The notes beneath the pieces are model-generated. The model did no database searches. It saw nothing but the letters and a program-made list of their open reading frames with translations, and was not told the DNA's origin. This document shows positions 1-11,010 of a stretch of DNA of 64,000 bases, piece by piece. Within the stretch, counting starts at the first letter, position 1. The number at the start of each line of letters is the position of its first letter. A program made the position numbers and the translations under genes. The stretch spans positions 29,667 through 93,666 of the forward strand of contig NW_003546584.1 in the NCBI RefSeq assembly GCF_000090795.2. Reading direction: 5' to 3'. Source of the stretch: Amphimedon queenslandica (taxonomy: Eukaryota > Porifera > Demospongiae > Haplosclerida > Niphatidae).

Positions 1-740
1 ATTGATTGTTGAGGCCCATTAAAAATTTGCAATGAGAGCAAACCCTGGTCATTGGCTTCATACAAGGATCTAGCACAAACAATATGACTAGGGATTGCTG
101 TGGAAGGGATTGGCTTTACCAAACCCTCTCCCAGCTGTTGCTGAGCATTGGCATCACTGCTACTACCTTGCAATAAGGCTGAGATACAATAGATATGAGG
201 CCCTCTAAAACCATGTTTTGGGCACAATCACTGAAAACTGATTAGTAAGAGGCACATTACTATTTCTACTAGACAATGATACAGTAGACTGATGTGGTGC
301 CAAACCCAGCTGTAATACGTTGTTGGAACAGTCCAGAGTTGCCCCATGCTGACACAAAAATCTGCACCCAGAATACAGTCTATTGTGAGATCCATAACTA
401 CCAAAAATTCATTCATAGTTTTAAAACTACCAAGTGAGATAGGTAGTTTTATGGGACCACTCATCTCTAAAGGTGTACCACTCGCATTTGTAGCTAAAGT
501 TGATAAAGGGGAAATTAGGCTCTGATAGCCCCTGTCACATACAATATCATGCTTAATAAGGGATAATGTAGCCCCAGAATCTATTAGGCACTGTACTGGT
601 TTGTATCGATTAACACATTAGTATGAAAACATGTCTTAATGTGATTTGTGCATGTGCAAATGTGTGGCTCACTGTGTAAATGGGGGAGAATATAATTTTC
701 CAGCAGCTGTCCCCCGATTGGGGTAGATCCTTGGAGTTTA
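1..740 (-). pseudogene. retroviral-type aspartic protease region of the Gypsy element
   Basis: The minus frame has the protease signature D-S-G-A-T-L-S-L-I followed by a second motif, DCILGADF, as in retropepsins of Gypsy elements. This enzyme normally cleaves the Gag-Pol polyprotein and acts as a homodimer in the particle. After the ILGADF motif the frame shifts. A region resembling the protease-RT linker (VCARSLYEAND) runs toward the window edge. The catalytic Asp is still encoded. The fragment is interrupted and cannot make a full protein. Family call is strong, functional state is dead. Confidence 0.65.
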
Positions 741-1500
741 AATGAGGGCAATCTCTTCTAAAGTGACTTTCCCCACAATGCCAGTAGCATTGATCACGTC
801 TCCTTGGTTCTTCCCTGAATTTGACATTTTTTTGCTGTTGGTAACGGCTAGAACCCAGGTAACGATTGCCTTAATATTTATGTGATTGGTCTATATCATG
901 CTGCAGTTCTCTATTTGGGCTGCCACTGCTTCCACTAACTTCTGTACCTCTACCTTCTTTTCCTTATCTACTTGGTAGACGGGCTTTACCTCTGGATTAC
1001 CGAGCCCCAAGACTTGATCCACATTTTGAGCTTGTACCACTGCTTCCTCTAGGCTGCCTGGATAGCTTGCAAGTAGCACCTGTCTAGAGACATCTGGCCG
1101 TAAATCACTCAAAACTTTGCAAGTAGAACTTGTGATTTAGTACATTCCCCTGGAAGTGCTTCCATGAACAACCTTTTCAAATCAGTGAGGTAACAATTAA
1201 CTCTCTCCCCTTAGGCTTGTTTACGAGACTGAAACAGCTTACTAGCTGTAGCGGCGTCTCTTGTAAGGCCTGCTCTGGCCGCCAGATTAGTCTTGAGAGT
1301 TCCCAAAGAATCCCTCTCATCTGCAGACAAGGAAATATAATCATCTGGTAGTCAACCTTTTAACAGTGTAGGTATAATTTTCAACTGTTTTGTCTCATCC
1401 CATTCCTTGGCAGCTGCTACAAACTGGAACTGTGTCCACGAGCGCTCCAAATTTTCTTGGCTTTCTGATAATATCTAAGGCAAAGGAATATCTACACGAT
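740..1500 (-). pseudogene. gag-like region with zinc knuckle
   Basis: The minus strand encodes a helical gag-type stretch. Recognisable pieces are QFVAAAKEWDETKQL near 1,400, LPDDYISLSADERDSLGTL near 1,320, and an open 73-codon piece at 1112-891 beginning MSDLRPDVSRQVLLAS. It ends in a nucleocapsid-like knuckle, CYWHCGESHFRRDC (789-748). The knuckle spacing is C-X3-C-X3-H-X4-C rather than the usual C-X2-C-X4-H-X4-C; the total length is unchanged, so one cysteine may have shifted or another been lost. Gag packages the element RNA. Stops and frameshifts mark this copy as a relic. Confidence 0.65.
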
Positions 1501-1502
1501 TG

Positions 1503-1520
1503 ATCCCACATCTGACACCA
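1503..1520 (-). other. primer binding site, tRNA-Leu type
   Basis: The minus strand reads TGGTGTCAGATGTGGGAT directly after the LTR end. From recalled eukaryotic leucine tRNA 3' ends (…TCTGACA plus CCA) this is complementary at 17 of 18 positions. It would prime minus-strand cDNA synthesis. Confidence 0.7.
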
Positions 1521-1522
1521 GT

Positions 1523-1854
1523 TGTAAATGGCTAAGATTGACTAGTGTTCTCAAAAGTAATCTCTTATTCAAATAAACAGAATAATGGAATACAGGAATA
1601 ATCATGGAAAAGATGCGTGACAACAAGCACCACACACAAAATTATAATACATTGGTAATTACATGATACATACAGTCATAATTATAATAACAATGATACT
1701 AATCATAATAATAACATTATGACAATGGTACTAATAATGGCAGAAAGAAGAATATGCATGTACAATCAGGTTAAAATTATGAGTTATGATATACATTAAA
1801 AATTTATTGTGTATTATTTAAAATAGGATTACTGTGCCGAAGAAAACTGTCACA
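1523..1854 (-). repeat. 5' LTR of the Gypsy element
   Basis: On the minus strand the segment begins TGTGACAGTTTTC and ends CATTTACA, the TG...CA ends expected of an LTR, and is followed after two bases by the primer binding site. Length would be 332 bp. The partner LTR lies outside the window, so the outer edge rests on the TG motif only. Confidence 0.6.
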
Positions 1855-1924
1855 CCAGTAAAAGGAAATAATGATGGTACATGTTAGTCTATATAAATTG
1901 AAATTGATGAGTATTGCATTTACC

Positions 1925-2116
1925 TCTCAAAATAAAGATTCACAACCTGAAAATGGTACAAGAATCCACAAGACATTTTCCCAGATGTGTAACAAGAAAT
2001 TTTATTAAAAGAATGGAAATACTATGGTTGTCTGTGATAGCTGTACTAGATGGTATCATCGAAAATGTGCTGATGCCACATTTGTTGACATCTGGCAATG
2101 TCCTAAGTGTTAAATA
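1925..2116 (+). pseudogene. PHD-finger fragment
   Basis: In the frame starting at 1925 the sequence encodes MVVCDSCTRWYHRKC, then WQCPKC and a stop (2033-2116). This is the second half of a PHD zinc finger, a domain that usually binds histone H3 tails. The first cysteine pair is damaged: one Cys of CNKK is followed by Lys where the second Cys is expected, and a stop codon at 2006 lies between the halves. It may be the last exon of a transposon or host gene. No partner exons were found nearby. Confidence 0.45.
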
Positions 2117-2419
2117 ATAAAAAGTAAAATCAATGAATTAAACATAAGTTAATAGGCAACTTATTCGTTTGATTTTTGTTTTGTTACTTATTATTAGAAA
2201 TTATAATTACTTTATTGATTTCTAGTGCAAAATAATAGCACTGAAAATTTTGCTTTTCTCATCATAAGCATAAGAATTTCTTTTATTATTAGTAAAACGC
2301 ATCTCCATCATTTTTACAAAGGAAAATGGTTGCCCTGTTCTTCATTAACTCTTGTCACTTGGAAGTGACCTAATTCACAATGTGAGAATACACAAGGAAG
2401 ACCTACGTGTTGCTACGAA

Positions 2420-2665
2420 ATGCACAGTAGCAGTATTGTGGCACTGCTTCTTGTTACATTGTTACACTATTGTACTGTTGCACTGGTGCTTGTGGCATTG
2501 TTGCACTGTTGCATTGCTGCAGCAGCACATTATCTATTGCAACACATGCAGCACCAATTGAAACAAACTCACCTACATCTAATATGTTGCACTGAACAAC
2601 TGTAACACAATTGTATCTAGTTGCATTGCTGCATTTATTACAACAGTTGCAACAGTTGCATAATG
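2420..2665. repeat. degenerate TTGCA/TTACA-rich repeat tract
   Basis: The tract is built of TTGCACTGTTGCA-like units and their variants, first mostly in one orientation (2425-2520) and then with many complementary TGCAAC units up to about 2660. The open frames here come from the repetition, not from a gene. Nothing is recognised in the AT-rich stretch 2117-2419. Confidence 0.55.
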
Positions 2666-2789
2666 GTATAACTATGTTTCCTATACCTAAATCTCTATGC
2701 ATATGTGCCTGAAAATGATTAATATAATACTTGTATTATTACAGCACTAACTCACTTAAATTACTCTTTTACCTCATTGCTTCTTAGCA

Positions 2790-3730
2790 CTTATTATATA
2801 ATCAGTCCACTTATCTCTTCACAAGTGGCACACAAGTCTGACATAGGCTCCATTTTTTTAATGTAAGGCAGGTAGCATTGCCACAACATGTAGAATGTTA
2901 CTTCAGCACATGCTTTGACATGAAGCCATTCACATGATTCCGAATATTCTAAGTATACCTGCCTTTTAGATGTACTGCATCGTAGGAACTTCTTATCACC
3001 ATAACATTTTATTCCTGGTATTCTTCCTGGAAGATTGACTTTATGTACTTCAGCATAATTTCTGATGAGTAGAAAAACCCTGAGAATGTCATCATAAGTC
3101 AAAGCATGGTTTGGTGTTGTGCCAGCATTTCTGTAAACGCTAAAAGTCTTATTTCTTGCTATGAATCCTAGTTTTCATGATTTCCTCAAACCTGCTTTTG
3201 AGGAAATGCATGTAGCTTTACAAATGTAACTCTACATGTTTAGTTCAAAAATATAATCAATTTTGTGTTGTGTCACTCATAGTCACAAACCTCATAACCT
3301 TATTGCATGAATGTATCAATTTGCTTCTTTCTGTCTCCTGTGGTTGGCAGTTGACTATGCACCCATGATAGATGTTTCTGCCATTTCACTCATATTAGCA
3401 ATGGCTTTGCCATGGCTGGTATGTCACTTCTATATGTTTTTATGCAAGAGTAATGGAACAGTGCACAGCAATTACCTGCATAAGCAACCACATCCGTGTT
3501 CAAAGAACTTTCATAACTCCTCTTCCTACTGTAGATCTTCCTTATGTCATCACAGGACAAAGTAATTGAATTTGCTGGAGCATTAGGCATTACTAATTCA
3601 ATCAAAATCTGCTACTTGTAGCCTCTCAGCCACTTCAGGATCAAAAAGTAATAGATTATTATCATCATCAGAATATTCTTTTTCTTCCTCTTCTTCTGCA
3701 TGTTTTACTTCACATTCTGTCTCTATCAAT
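2790..3730 (-). pseudogene. transposon-associated gene relic (LPGRIPG / SDLCATC type)
   Basis: The clearest part, 3102-2794, has LPGRIPGIK near its start and MSDLCATCEEISG near its end. I recall this pair of motifs from an uncharacterised, repeated protein family of cnidarians, sponges and fish that behaves like a transposon product; I cannot name a superfamily. Upstream on the same strand an acidic stretch (EEEEEKEYSDDDNN, near 3,690) reads toward a basic one (3605-3390), probably earlier exons. The element at 3732-3959 has landed next to, or in, the 5' part. Stops separate the pieces. Confidence 0.4.
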
Positions 3731-3731
3731 T

Positions 3732-3959
3732 GTGACCATAATTGACAAAAGGTACCTTATGGCGGATTTTAAAATTCATCAATATATTGAAAAATATTAA
3801 CCTGTGAGTGCTCTGTTAGACAATTACTGTTTGTAGAAGTTACATAATAACTTTTTGGGGTAATTTCATGACAAATGAATCTCAGGAAGTTGGATTTTTA
3901 TTGCTTCAAAGACAAATTTTACTACCCACCATAAGGTACCTTTTGTCAATTATGGTCAC
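3732..3959. mobile_element. MITE of the GTGACCATAATTGAC family, copy A
   Basis: This is 228 bp with long terminal inverted repeats: the left end starts GTGACCATAATTGACAAAA and the right end is its complement. The repeats continue inward through GGTACCTTATGGCGG. It is flanked by the 4-bp direct repeat AATT (3728-3731, 3960-3963). No coding capacity. Confidence 0.85.
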
Positions 3960-3963
3960 AATT

Positions 3964-4335
3964 AACAAATACACTATATCTTAGTTTAATATAATAATAA
4001 TGTGCATTATACTGAATGTTATTGTTGTAATAGCTAACCGTTGTTCCCAGTTAGTATGTAGGCAGACAGTTTTATGAATAAGTTTACCACTAATTTTATC
4101 ACAAAAGTTGTCCACAAAAACTAAAGCAAACATAGTCGCTGTCTTGAGGACCTATTTCTTTATTGAACAAACGAGTAATGTCTTTCTTTGTAGCCATAGT
4201 TTTAAAAATATTCTTTATCTTTGATATACTTTAAATGATTTAGTCATTCCGCCAATTGTAGCTAACATGATTTTTATATCTTGTGTGATGTCATAATGGC
4301 GGTCTACAATGTCAGCCTGCTGTGATGGATATAAA
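3964..4335. other. AT-rich stretch, nothing recognised
   Basis: No gene, repeat boundary or known motif was found here. Confidence 0.5.
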
Positions 4336-5375
4336 CCCATTTCACCAAAATGTGTGAAGGAATTTTTAAAAGCAATAAATAAATGATAGAGCTAGTCCTC
4401 CAGTTTAAACCACACCATCTGGTGGGATAGATCGTGTAGAAGTGTATGCAGTAGATTATTTTGAGACTGAGAACTTGAAATGAGCAAATGTTAGAAGAAT
4501 TGAGACTGAGATAGTAAAGAAGAGGTACCTCTATGCTTAATTAAGATTAAAAAGACTACCCATAATGAGAAAAGAAGGAATAATAGAGTAATCTGTCTCG
4601 CGTAGCCAGATTCACCCCCCTTTTGACAATTTACACACGTCCATATTGTCAAAAAGGGGATGGTCTGGTTACGCAAGTCTGAGTTTACTTCATGCTTTGT
4701 GTTTTCATCATATGCGTAGTCTTTTTTATCTAAATTAAGCAAATGGAATTGGTAGAGGTACCTCTTCCTAGCTATCAGAGTTTGTATTCTTAAAATGTGA
4801 CGCAATTTGAGAAAACCAGGCTATATGCTCCAAAATTGAAAATTGAGATTTATTGCTTTTCTTAATTAAGCACAGTTTTTTCTTCCTTTTGGTCTTGGTT
4901 CCATGTCATTTGACACATATAGTGCTGAGTTATGATTATTTATGTAAAAAGAAGTGTAAACGGATGCAATTGAGTTACAGCCATTTTTATCATTATATCT
5001 TGCATTATTTACATGGTGCACAACAAAAGGAAAGGTCAGTAAATTACATCTTTTAACTTATTTATGGGCAAACTTGGTATTAAATGAAAGGAAATTTTTT
5101 AAAGAATACATTGATATAATCTCATTTTTGATAAGATGCCACTGTCACAACTTTGAGAAGCCATATCTCTAATTGATAATTCCCCGCAGATAGCCTGGTT
5201 TACTCATATTGGGTCACAAATGCTTCCTCATTTCGCGTTTTCAGTTTCACAAAGTATTCTAGAGCATACACTTTTACAAGATCTATTCCACCAGAGGGTG
5301 TGCTTTACACTTCAGGTCTAGCTATCAATTAATTATTGCTTACAAAAATTCCTTCACACCTTTCGGTGAAAAGGG
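4336..5375. mobile_element. foldback element with long inverted arms
   Basis: The left arm (about 4336-4490, continuing 4793-4850) and the right arm (about 5170-5375) are imperfect reverse complements over roughly 200 bp. Shared words include GTGTGAAGGAATTTTT, a CTGGTGG-ATAGATC-TGTA block and AACCAGGCTAT. The left arm is interrupted by a second element. No gene is seen in the 320-bp centre. Terminal target duplication was not clear. The 5376-5580 flank holds nothing recognised. Confidence 0.65.
4492..4792. mobile_element. second foldback element nested in the first
   Basis: This 301-bp segment is itself palindromic: AGAGGTACCTCT occurs near both ends (4521 and 4760), followed by AAAAAGACTAC and its complement. 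A central inverted pair is built on GCGTA(G/A)CCAGA and TTTGACAAT. It interrupts the outer left arm between GAGCAAATGT and AATGTGACG, with AAATGT repeated on both sides (4486-4491, 4793-4798). Confidence 0.6.
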
Positions 5376-5579
5376 TCTTTTGAGTTCTGTGTACAGTTTT
5401 GGGAGGATCAAAGCTTGCTTAATTTTTAAGGAAAGATGGACACTTCTGGACTAGCTTGAGCTGTCCTAAATATAGATGTGGCCTTTTTTCACAGGATTAA
5501 ATTTAAATTACATTTAAAACATCCTACATGTAGATCTGTGCATGAATACTTTTTCATTATTCAAAACAGTCAGTTATAA

Positions 5580-7150
5580 GTGTCTGCTTAGCTGCTGCAG
5601 CAGCAGAAAGTGATACTACAGAATTTATTGAAGCACAACATTTTATAGCTTCAAAAGTATGGCCTTTATTTTCCAAAATTGCAGAAACACTTAACCTGTA
5701 ATGACTTGCTGGGACGATAATAGCGCATCTGTGTCCACCTCGTCTTCATCATCATTGCTTTGTGTCACCGCTTTTTCCTCATTAGCAGGCTCTAATTCTC
5801 CAACAAAAATCTTTCCAGTTTTCATATGCAATGTCAGAATAAACTGGTATATTTTCTTATTAATGCCTCAACGTAGCAAAAATTTGTTTGTTGCACTTGA
5901 AATACAAGGCCATGTAGCTCGGCAATGTCATCATCATAATCTACAAAAGAATCTTCAATAGATGGTGATATAATTGCTGTAATAATATCCACATTGTGAT
6001 TCAAAATGCCAGCACTTAAAAAACATTTCCTGATTGTATCAATTGAAACCAATTTCCATGCTTCCAGTATCCATCTAATTTCTTGAAGAATTGATTTATT
6101 CTTTGTTACATCTGATGCCAGAAGATGCATATGGACCTTAGCAACAACGTACATAAGAAAAAACTTTCTATAATGAACTTCTTAGTTCTTTATAATTCCT
6201 AAGTCTAAAGGTTGTAGCTTAGATGTAGTATTAGGTGGTAGAGATACTGTTAATATTGCTAAACTTGCCCTGTATGTGTGGTGACTGTCTGCCAGCATTG
6301 TCCATCAAAAGTAAGACAGAACAACCCACAGCTTTCACTTTATGATTAAGCTTAGTTTGAAGATCCTCCAATATCTCTCCTGTCATCCAAGCTTTAGGTT
6401 GACTGTAATAGTGAACAGGTTGCAAAAATTCATTCACGTTGTTAAAGCAACGAGGTTTCTCTGACTTCCAAATGAAAACAGTTGCAGTCTCATTGTCACC
6501 AGCAGTACTAACGGCAAATGCAACTGTTGTTCTATGCTTTGACTGTTTGCCACCATCACATAGTTCTGCTTTCACTACAAAGCCTTTCTTTTGTAAAGCT
6601 CGCCAGAAGCAGCCACTTTCGCCTATGTTTCACACAACTTGCATGAGGCCTGTACCCTTTAATTATTTTAACTACCCTTTCTTTGCAAGAAATGGCTGTT
6701 TTAACTACCCTTTCTTTGCAAGAAATGACTGTTTTGCGACTAATTTCTCCAGATTCTGAGATCGATATAACTGCATTTACGTTGTGCGTCTTTTTTCATG
6801 ATTTTAGCAATCTATTTCATGCTTTTAACGTTCCATCTGTATCTCCCATTATACGTAAAACATTTTTAGCTTTCTCCGTCAAGAGCAGCCCATCTGGGTA
6901 GATATTTGTAGCAACAGGCATTCGAAACCATTGATACTAGGCTTTGTTAACATCACCATACTTGACTTTTATACTCTCATGGAAGTATGGCTTAAGTCAC
7001 TGGACTCATTGCTCTCATAAAACTCTAGTATCTTATCTTTGTTACTGAGAATGGAGCATATTTGCTTTCTTTCCACTGTGAAATAGATCAGCTAAGTTTC
7101 TTGTTCCAGGCTTGGCTTTAGCTTGAGCAGCTTTAATAACCTGTACTTTC
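5580..7150 (-). pseudogene. pogo/Tigger transposase relic
   Basis: The minus strand carries the CENP-B/Tc5-type helix-turn-helix region (AKPGTRNLADLFHSGK near 7,100), then the linker LLLTEKAKNVL and ISISESGE. The DDE_1 catalytic domain follows with NIGESGCFWRALQKKGF, KPRCFNNVNEFL, KAWMTGEI, LLLMDNAG, LPPNTTSKLQPLDLGIIK and IRWILEAWKLVS, and an acidic tail ends near 5,700. This is the full domain order of Tigger transposases, which cut and paste at TA sites. The first catalytic Asp (usual DETG) is Gly here; the other two Asp (MDNA, QPLDLG) remain. Many stops and frameshifts. Nothing is recognised from 7,151 to the hAT edge at 7,453. Confidence 0.85.
6666..6731. repeat. 33-bp tandem duplication inside the Tigger relic
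   Basis: Two direct copies of a 33-bp unit (6666-6698, 6699-6731) differ at one base. They duplicate 11 codons of the region before the first catalytic motif without changing frame. Confidence 0.8.
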
Positions 7151-7759
7151 AGTTTTAAATGCATAAATAATCAACTACATGTACCATATGGTTACTAAAC
7201 ATGTACATGTATATGCATAATATACCCTTTGTTTCTCACTGACATACACTACAAACCACTATTAAGATACTGGTGCTCACGAAGAGGAAATTCCCCTTCA
7301 CATTTGAGTCATTTTCCAAGTCAGACGACACTCTTTAACACCACAAGTACCTTTATGAAATATGAATGTGCCATACACTAAATAATAATTATAATGGCAC
7401 CATGTACACTGTATACATATGATTGGATATCATACATTCAAGTCTATGCATGTCAGTTGCGTAGCTACACCTTGGCCTGCCCGGCCTGGGCCCGGGTATC
7501 AACTTTTTCGACAAATTAATTAACTATTACTAATTGAATTTTATTAATAAAAATTAATTATTAACCACGTGTAATTATTGGATATCATGTCTAAACACAA
7601 GCAAAGAACAAACTCTTTTTGACTGCGTATCAGCAGCAGTATCTTCAACTTCAAAACGTCGAAGTCAAGGTCAGACTGAGTGCGAAGATGATGCTTAGAT
7701 ATACGTCCCACTACTTCACAGGAGCCTGAGGAGGTTAGTATTATTGAATTAAATTACTT

Positions 7760-10240
7760 TACTCGGTATTATAGGGCGTGACCAACCTCAATTCATGCCA
7801 AAACGATTGCTCAGCCTCAGATAGTACTGCAGATAGCTTAAGCATTACTATAGATGATATAGCTATGTCTCCTCAGAAACGATATGTTCAGCCATCAATT
7901 AATGTAGTATTTCCATCTACATCTTTTTTTGGTAAGGAAAGAAGCTTTAATCCTGCTTGGTTTGAAAGCTACAAATGGCTCGAATATTCAATGAAGTGTG
8001 ATGCATGTTTTTGCTATCCATGTCGTTACTTTCGTTCTTCTGGCTGTGGTTGAAGTAGGCCTGTTCAGGTGTTCACGGTGACAGGTTTCAAAGATTGGAA
8101 ACACACAACTGGAAAGAAAGTTTGGCTGTTCATGATACTTGCACATCACATCGACAGGCTGTTATTGCATGGGATATGTACTCTGCTACAGTGATGACTG
8201 AAGTCACTGTTGCTGATCAGCTTGGTAATGCTAGGGCTGAGCTAGTTAGCAAGAATCGGCATTATATTAAATCAATTGTGACCATAATTGACAAAAGGTA
8301 CCTTATGGCGGGTAGTGAAATTTGTCTTTCTAGCCTAAGAAATCCAACTTCCTGAGCTCCATTTATCATAAAATTTCTCCACAGGATGCAAAAAGTTACC
8401 ATGAAACTTTTAGAAACAATAATTGTCTAACAAAGCACTCACAGGTTGATATTCTCCATTATAACGATCAATTTTAAAATCCGCCATAAGGGCCCTTTTG
8501 TCAATTATGGTCACAATTGTTGAAATGCTGCTCTGATGTGCTAGACAAGATATTGCTCTTCGAGGGCATAGAGAGCATGCTCAATCAGCTAACAGGGGCA
8601 ACATCATTGAAGTTCTTGCATTACTTGCTAAGCATGATAGTATAGTTGAGCACTATTTTCACAAAAGTCCAAGGAATGCAACATACACATCTCCTGATAT
8701 TCAGAATACTTTGCTAAATATTATGGGGAATAAAATACGTTTGAAGATCTCATCTGCAGTTCAAGACCTACCTATAATTCCATCTTAGCAGATGAGATGA
8801 AGCATCTTTCAAAGAAAGAGCAATTGTCAATAGCTCTGAGGTATGTTGATGTACAGACAGGTGCTATCTATGAGCGTTTTCTTTCCCACATTCATGCTAA
8901 ATCTCTCACTGCTGCTAGCCTGTCTTTTTATATTCAGTGGACTGGATACTAAGGGGTTAGTATGTCAGGGATATGATGGAGCATCAGTGATGGCAGGTAA
9001 GAATAATGGTGTACAGTAGTGTATCAAAGAGGTAGCTCCTCAAGCCATCTATGTGCATTGTCATGTTCATTGCCTCAATCTAGTATTAGTAGATTGTTCT
9101 AAAAGTCTACCTGATGCTGATGAGTTCTTTCAGCTTTTGCAATTGCTGTATGTTTTCATCTATTCCTCTAAGGCCCATAAATATACATATCTAAGCAGTC
9201 AGAATTGCATGCTGATCAACAAGTTCGTCAGATGCAGCGCTTATCTGACACTAGATGGGCTTGTCGATATGCTGCTGTTGAATCTGTCTGTAGCACATAC
9301 GATTTGATTTTTGCCACATTAGAGAGCATTAAAGATGGTGATGATAAGGCTAAGGCTGTAGAAGCTAATGGAATACTTTTCCAGATTCGTTCACTTAAGT
9401 TTGTTTTCATACTTGCAATGTTTTTGCGTATTCTGTCTTGCACAAAAAGATTGTCTGACGAATTACAATGTAAAGGTATAGATATGGCTAAAGCCGTAGA
9501 GTTGATTACTGCTACAATACAAACAATTAATGAGTTCAGGGGTGAGGAGCACTGGGAGCAGATTTACAGTATTAAAAGAGGATTACTGAGCTGCATGACA
9601 TTGACATCATTTTAACTTGTCATAGCAGACGTACAAGAGTCACTCCACATCGACTTTAAGATAGCATAATAATGGGCACTACTGGAAAGAGGTAGAAGAA
9701 CAGCGTTTATGATTAGCTCAAAATGTCTATTTACATTCCAGTACTTGACTGCATACTTTCTGAGCTCAACAAACGATTCTCAGGTCACAATTTAGATATA
9801 CTATGCTCTATTCAGCACTGCAGTCCTCAGTCATCCAGCTTTTTAGATTCTGAAGAGCTTCTCCCAATTATTAATAACTACAGTCTCAACAAGAATATGA
9901 TTATTGAAGATCGTTCTTTGGCCAAACACACCATAACAGCAACAGGCAGAAGTTTGAGTAGCATCTATGAAGTCTTCTTGGAGCTATTACCCCTGAAAAA
10001 TGCATTTCCAAATTAGGTTAAGCTATTGCAAATCGTACTTACCATTGCTGTAAGCTCTGCGTCATGTGAGTGATCCTCTTTAAAACGAATCAAAAACAGC
10101 TTCGTACAACAATGACAAAAACTAGGCTGGTTGACTTGGCAATCATATCTATTCAAAGACACTTGTCTGCTCAGTTGTCTACTGATGAAGTTCTGAACAG
10201 ATTTGCTGCTAAGGATAACAACAGAAGAATAAAATTGTCA
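7760..10240 (+). pseudogene. hAT transposase (TTF zinc finger / DUF4371 type)
   Basis: Order of domains: a TTF-type zinc-finger region (RSFNPAWFESYKWLEYS...CFCYPCRYF, 7,930-8,035), the DUF4371-type catalytic region (ILADEMKHLSKKEQLSIALR near 8,790; YDGASVM near 8,975; HCHVHCLNLVL near 9,055; RLSDTRWACR near 9,240), and the C-terminal hAT dimerisation region (LPLKNAFPN, AVSSASCE near 10,050, LVDLAIISIQRH near 10,130). This is the ZMYM1/52-kDa-repressor-like branch of hAT. The frame breaks at several points (stops at 8,052 and after AVSSASCE, frame changes near 8,950 and 9,310) and by the nested MITE at 8,278. It cannot be active. Confidence 0.85.
8278..8514. mobile_element. MITE of the GTGACCATAATTGAC family, copy B
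   Basis: 237 bp, same terminal repeats as copy A, flanked by AATT (8274-8277, 8515-8518). It interrupts the hAT transposase between KNRHYIKSI and VEMLL, so it is younger than the hAT insertion or at least than its coding sequence. Confidence 0.88.
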
Positions 10241-10635
10241 TGACTGACTGACAATTATTTTGCTTATTATTAACATTAATCAATTAGGTTAAAATTGACC
10301 ACACCCATCATGAATAATTAATTAGGTACGCAAAATTTTTCTGCGTCCTTCGTGTGCTGATTCCATACCTCCGCCATCACTACAGAGCTGGCTATGCCAC
10401 TGATGCATGTATACATATTATAGACATAATATTGCTTACTATAAATAATTAAATAATGCCATCCTCAATTCAGATACTTTCATGACCTACTTAATATAAA
10501 ATAACATTATGGACATGAAGAATATGCAATGTGCAGACAACTATTTTTTGTTAGGATGAACATGCAGTGAAATACAATTCACAATAAACAGCCAATGGCA
10601 CTAAGATGATGAACCTCTCATTTACCATACCTACA

Positions 10636-11010
10636 TTACCAACGTGCTTCAAATACAAAGTCAGGTGTATTAGTATCACAAGGAATGCCACATAACTCCT
10701 GGCTTCCATATCTGGCCCAGCCAACAAAACTAGCAGTTAGTGAATATATACCTAACATTGCAGTTAGTGTAATAATCTTTGCGTCAGTGGCCCAGGCATA
10801 ATTTCTATACATTTCGGACTTATTTATGTAATCATATGTTTGAATATCTTGTTGCACTTAACGTACTATTGAACAATTCTTCAAAGTTTGTGAATAGTTT
10901 TACTAATAATTGCTTTACGTACTTCCTAATGCTAAAAAATTTACCCAGTAATGAGATATTATAGGGCATTAGAAACAGTTCCCATCACCAGGGACATCAA
11001 AAGTATTATT
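10636..11010 (-). pseudogene. OTU cysteine protease domain, copy 1
   Basis: The minus strand encodes FDVPGDGNC (near 10,995), the DGNC catalytic loop of OTU deubiquitinase-like proteases with Asp and Cys kept. After a damaged stretch comes MYRNYAWATDAKIITLTAMLG and GWARYGSQ (10857-10636), matching the WA(T/S)-D-x-E-I core of OTU folds. The C-terminal catalytic His is not visible. In this family the domain sits at the C-terminal end of the Helitron polyprotein. Confidence 0.6.

Larger units (their letters stand above)
1..1854 (-). mobile_element. Ty3/Gypsy-like LTR retrotransposon, 5' part
   Basis: Read on the minus strand the order is LTR (1854-1523), primer binding site (1520-1503), gag-like region, a cysteine/histidine zinc knuckle (789-748) and an aspartic protease with an IDSGATLSL active-site motif (near 568-590) and an ILGAD flap-side motif (near 365-390). 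This order is that of Ty3/Gypsy elements. The element runs off the left edge, so reverse transcriptase, integrase and the second LTR are not visible. Several stops and frame changes show it is dead. Confidence 0.8.
7454..10402 (+). mobile_element. hAT transposon with intact ends
   Basis: The left end reads CAGTTGCGTAGCTACACC and the right end is the complement of CAGTGGCATAGCCAGC, a typical hAT inverted repeat. The flanks are an exact 8-bp duplication, ATGCATGT (7446-7453 and 10403-10410), the hAT hallmark. Length is 2,949 bp including a nested 237-bp MITE. The transposase inside is broken. Confidence 0.92.

Noticed and set aside
2352-2702. Cys/Leu-rich open frames in three readings
   Set aside because: They arise from the TTGCA repeat tract.
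4491-4805. 104-codon minus-strand open frame with a hydrophobic stretch
   Set aside because: It coincides almost exactly with the nested palindromic element and has no family features.
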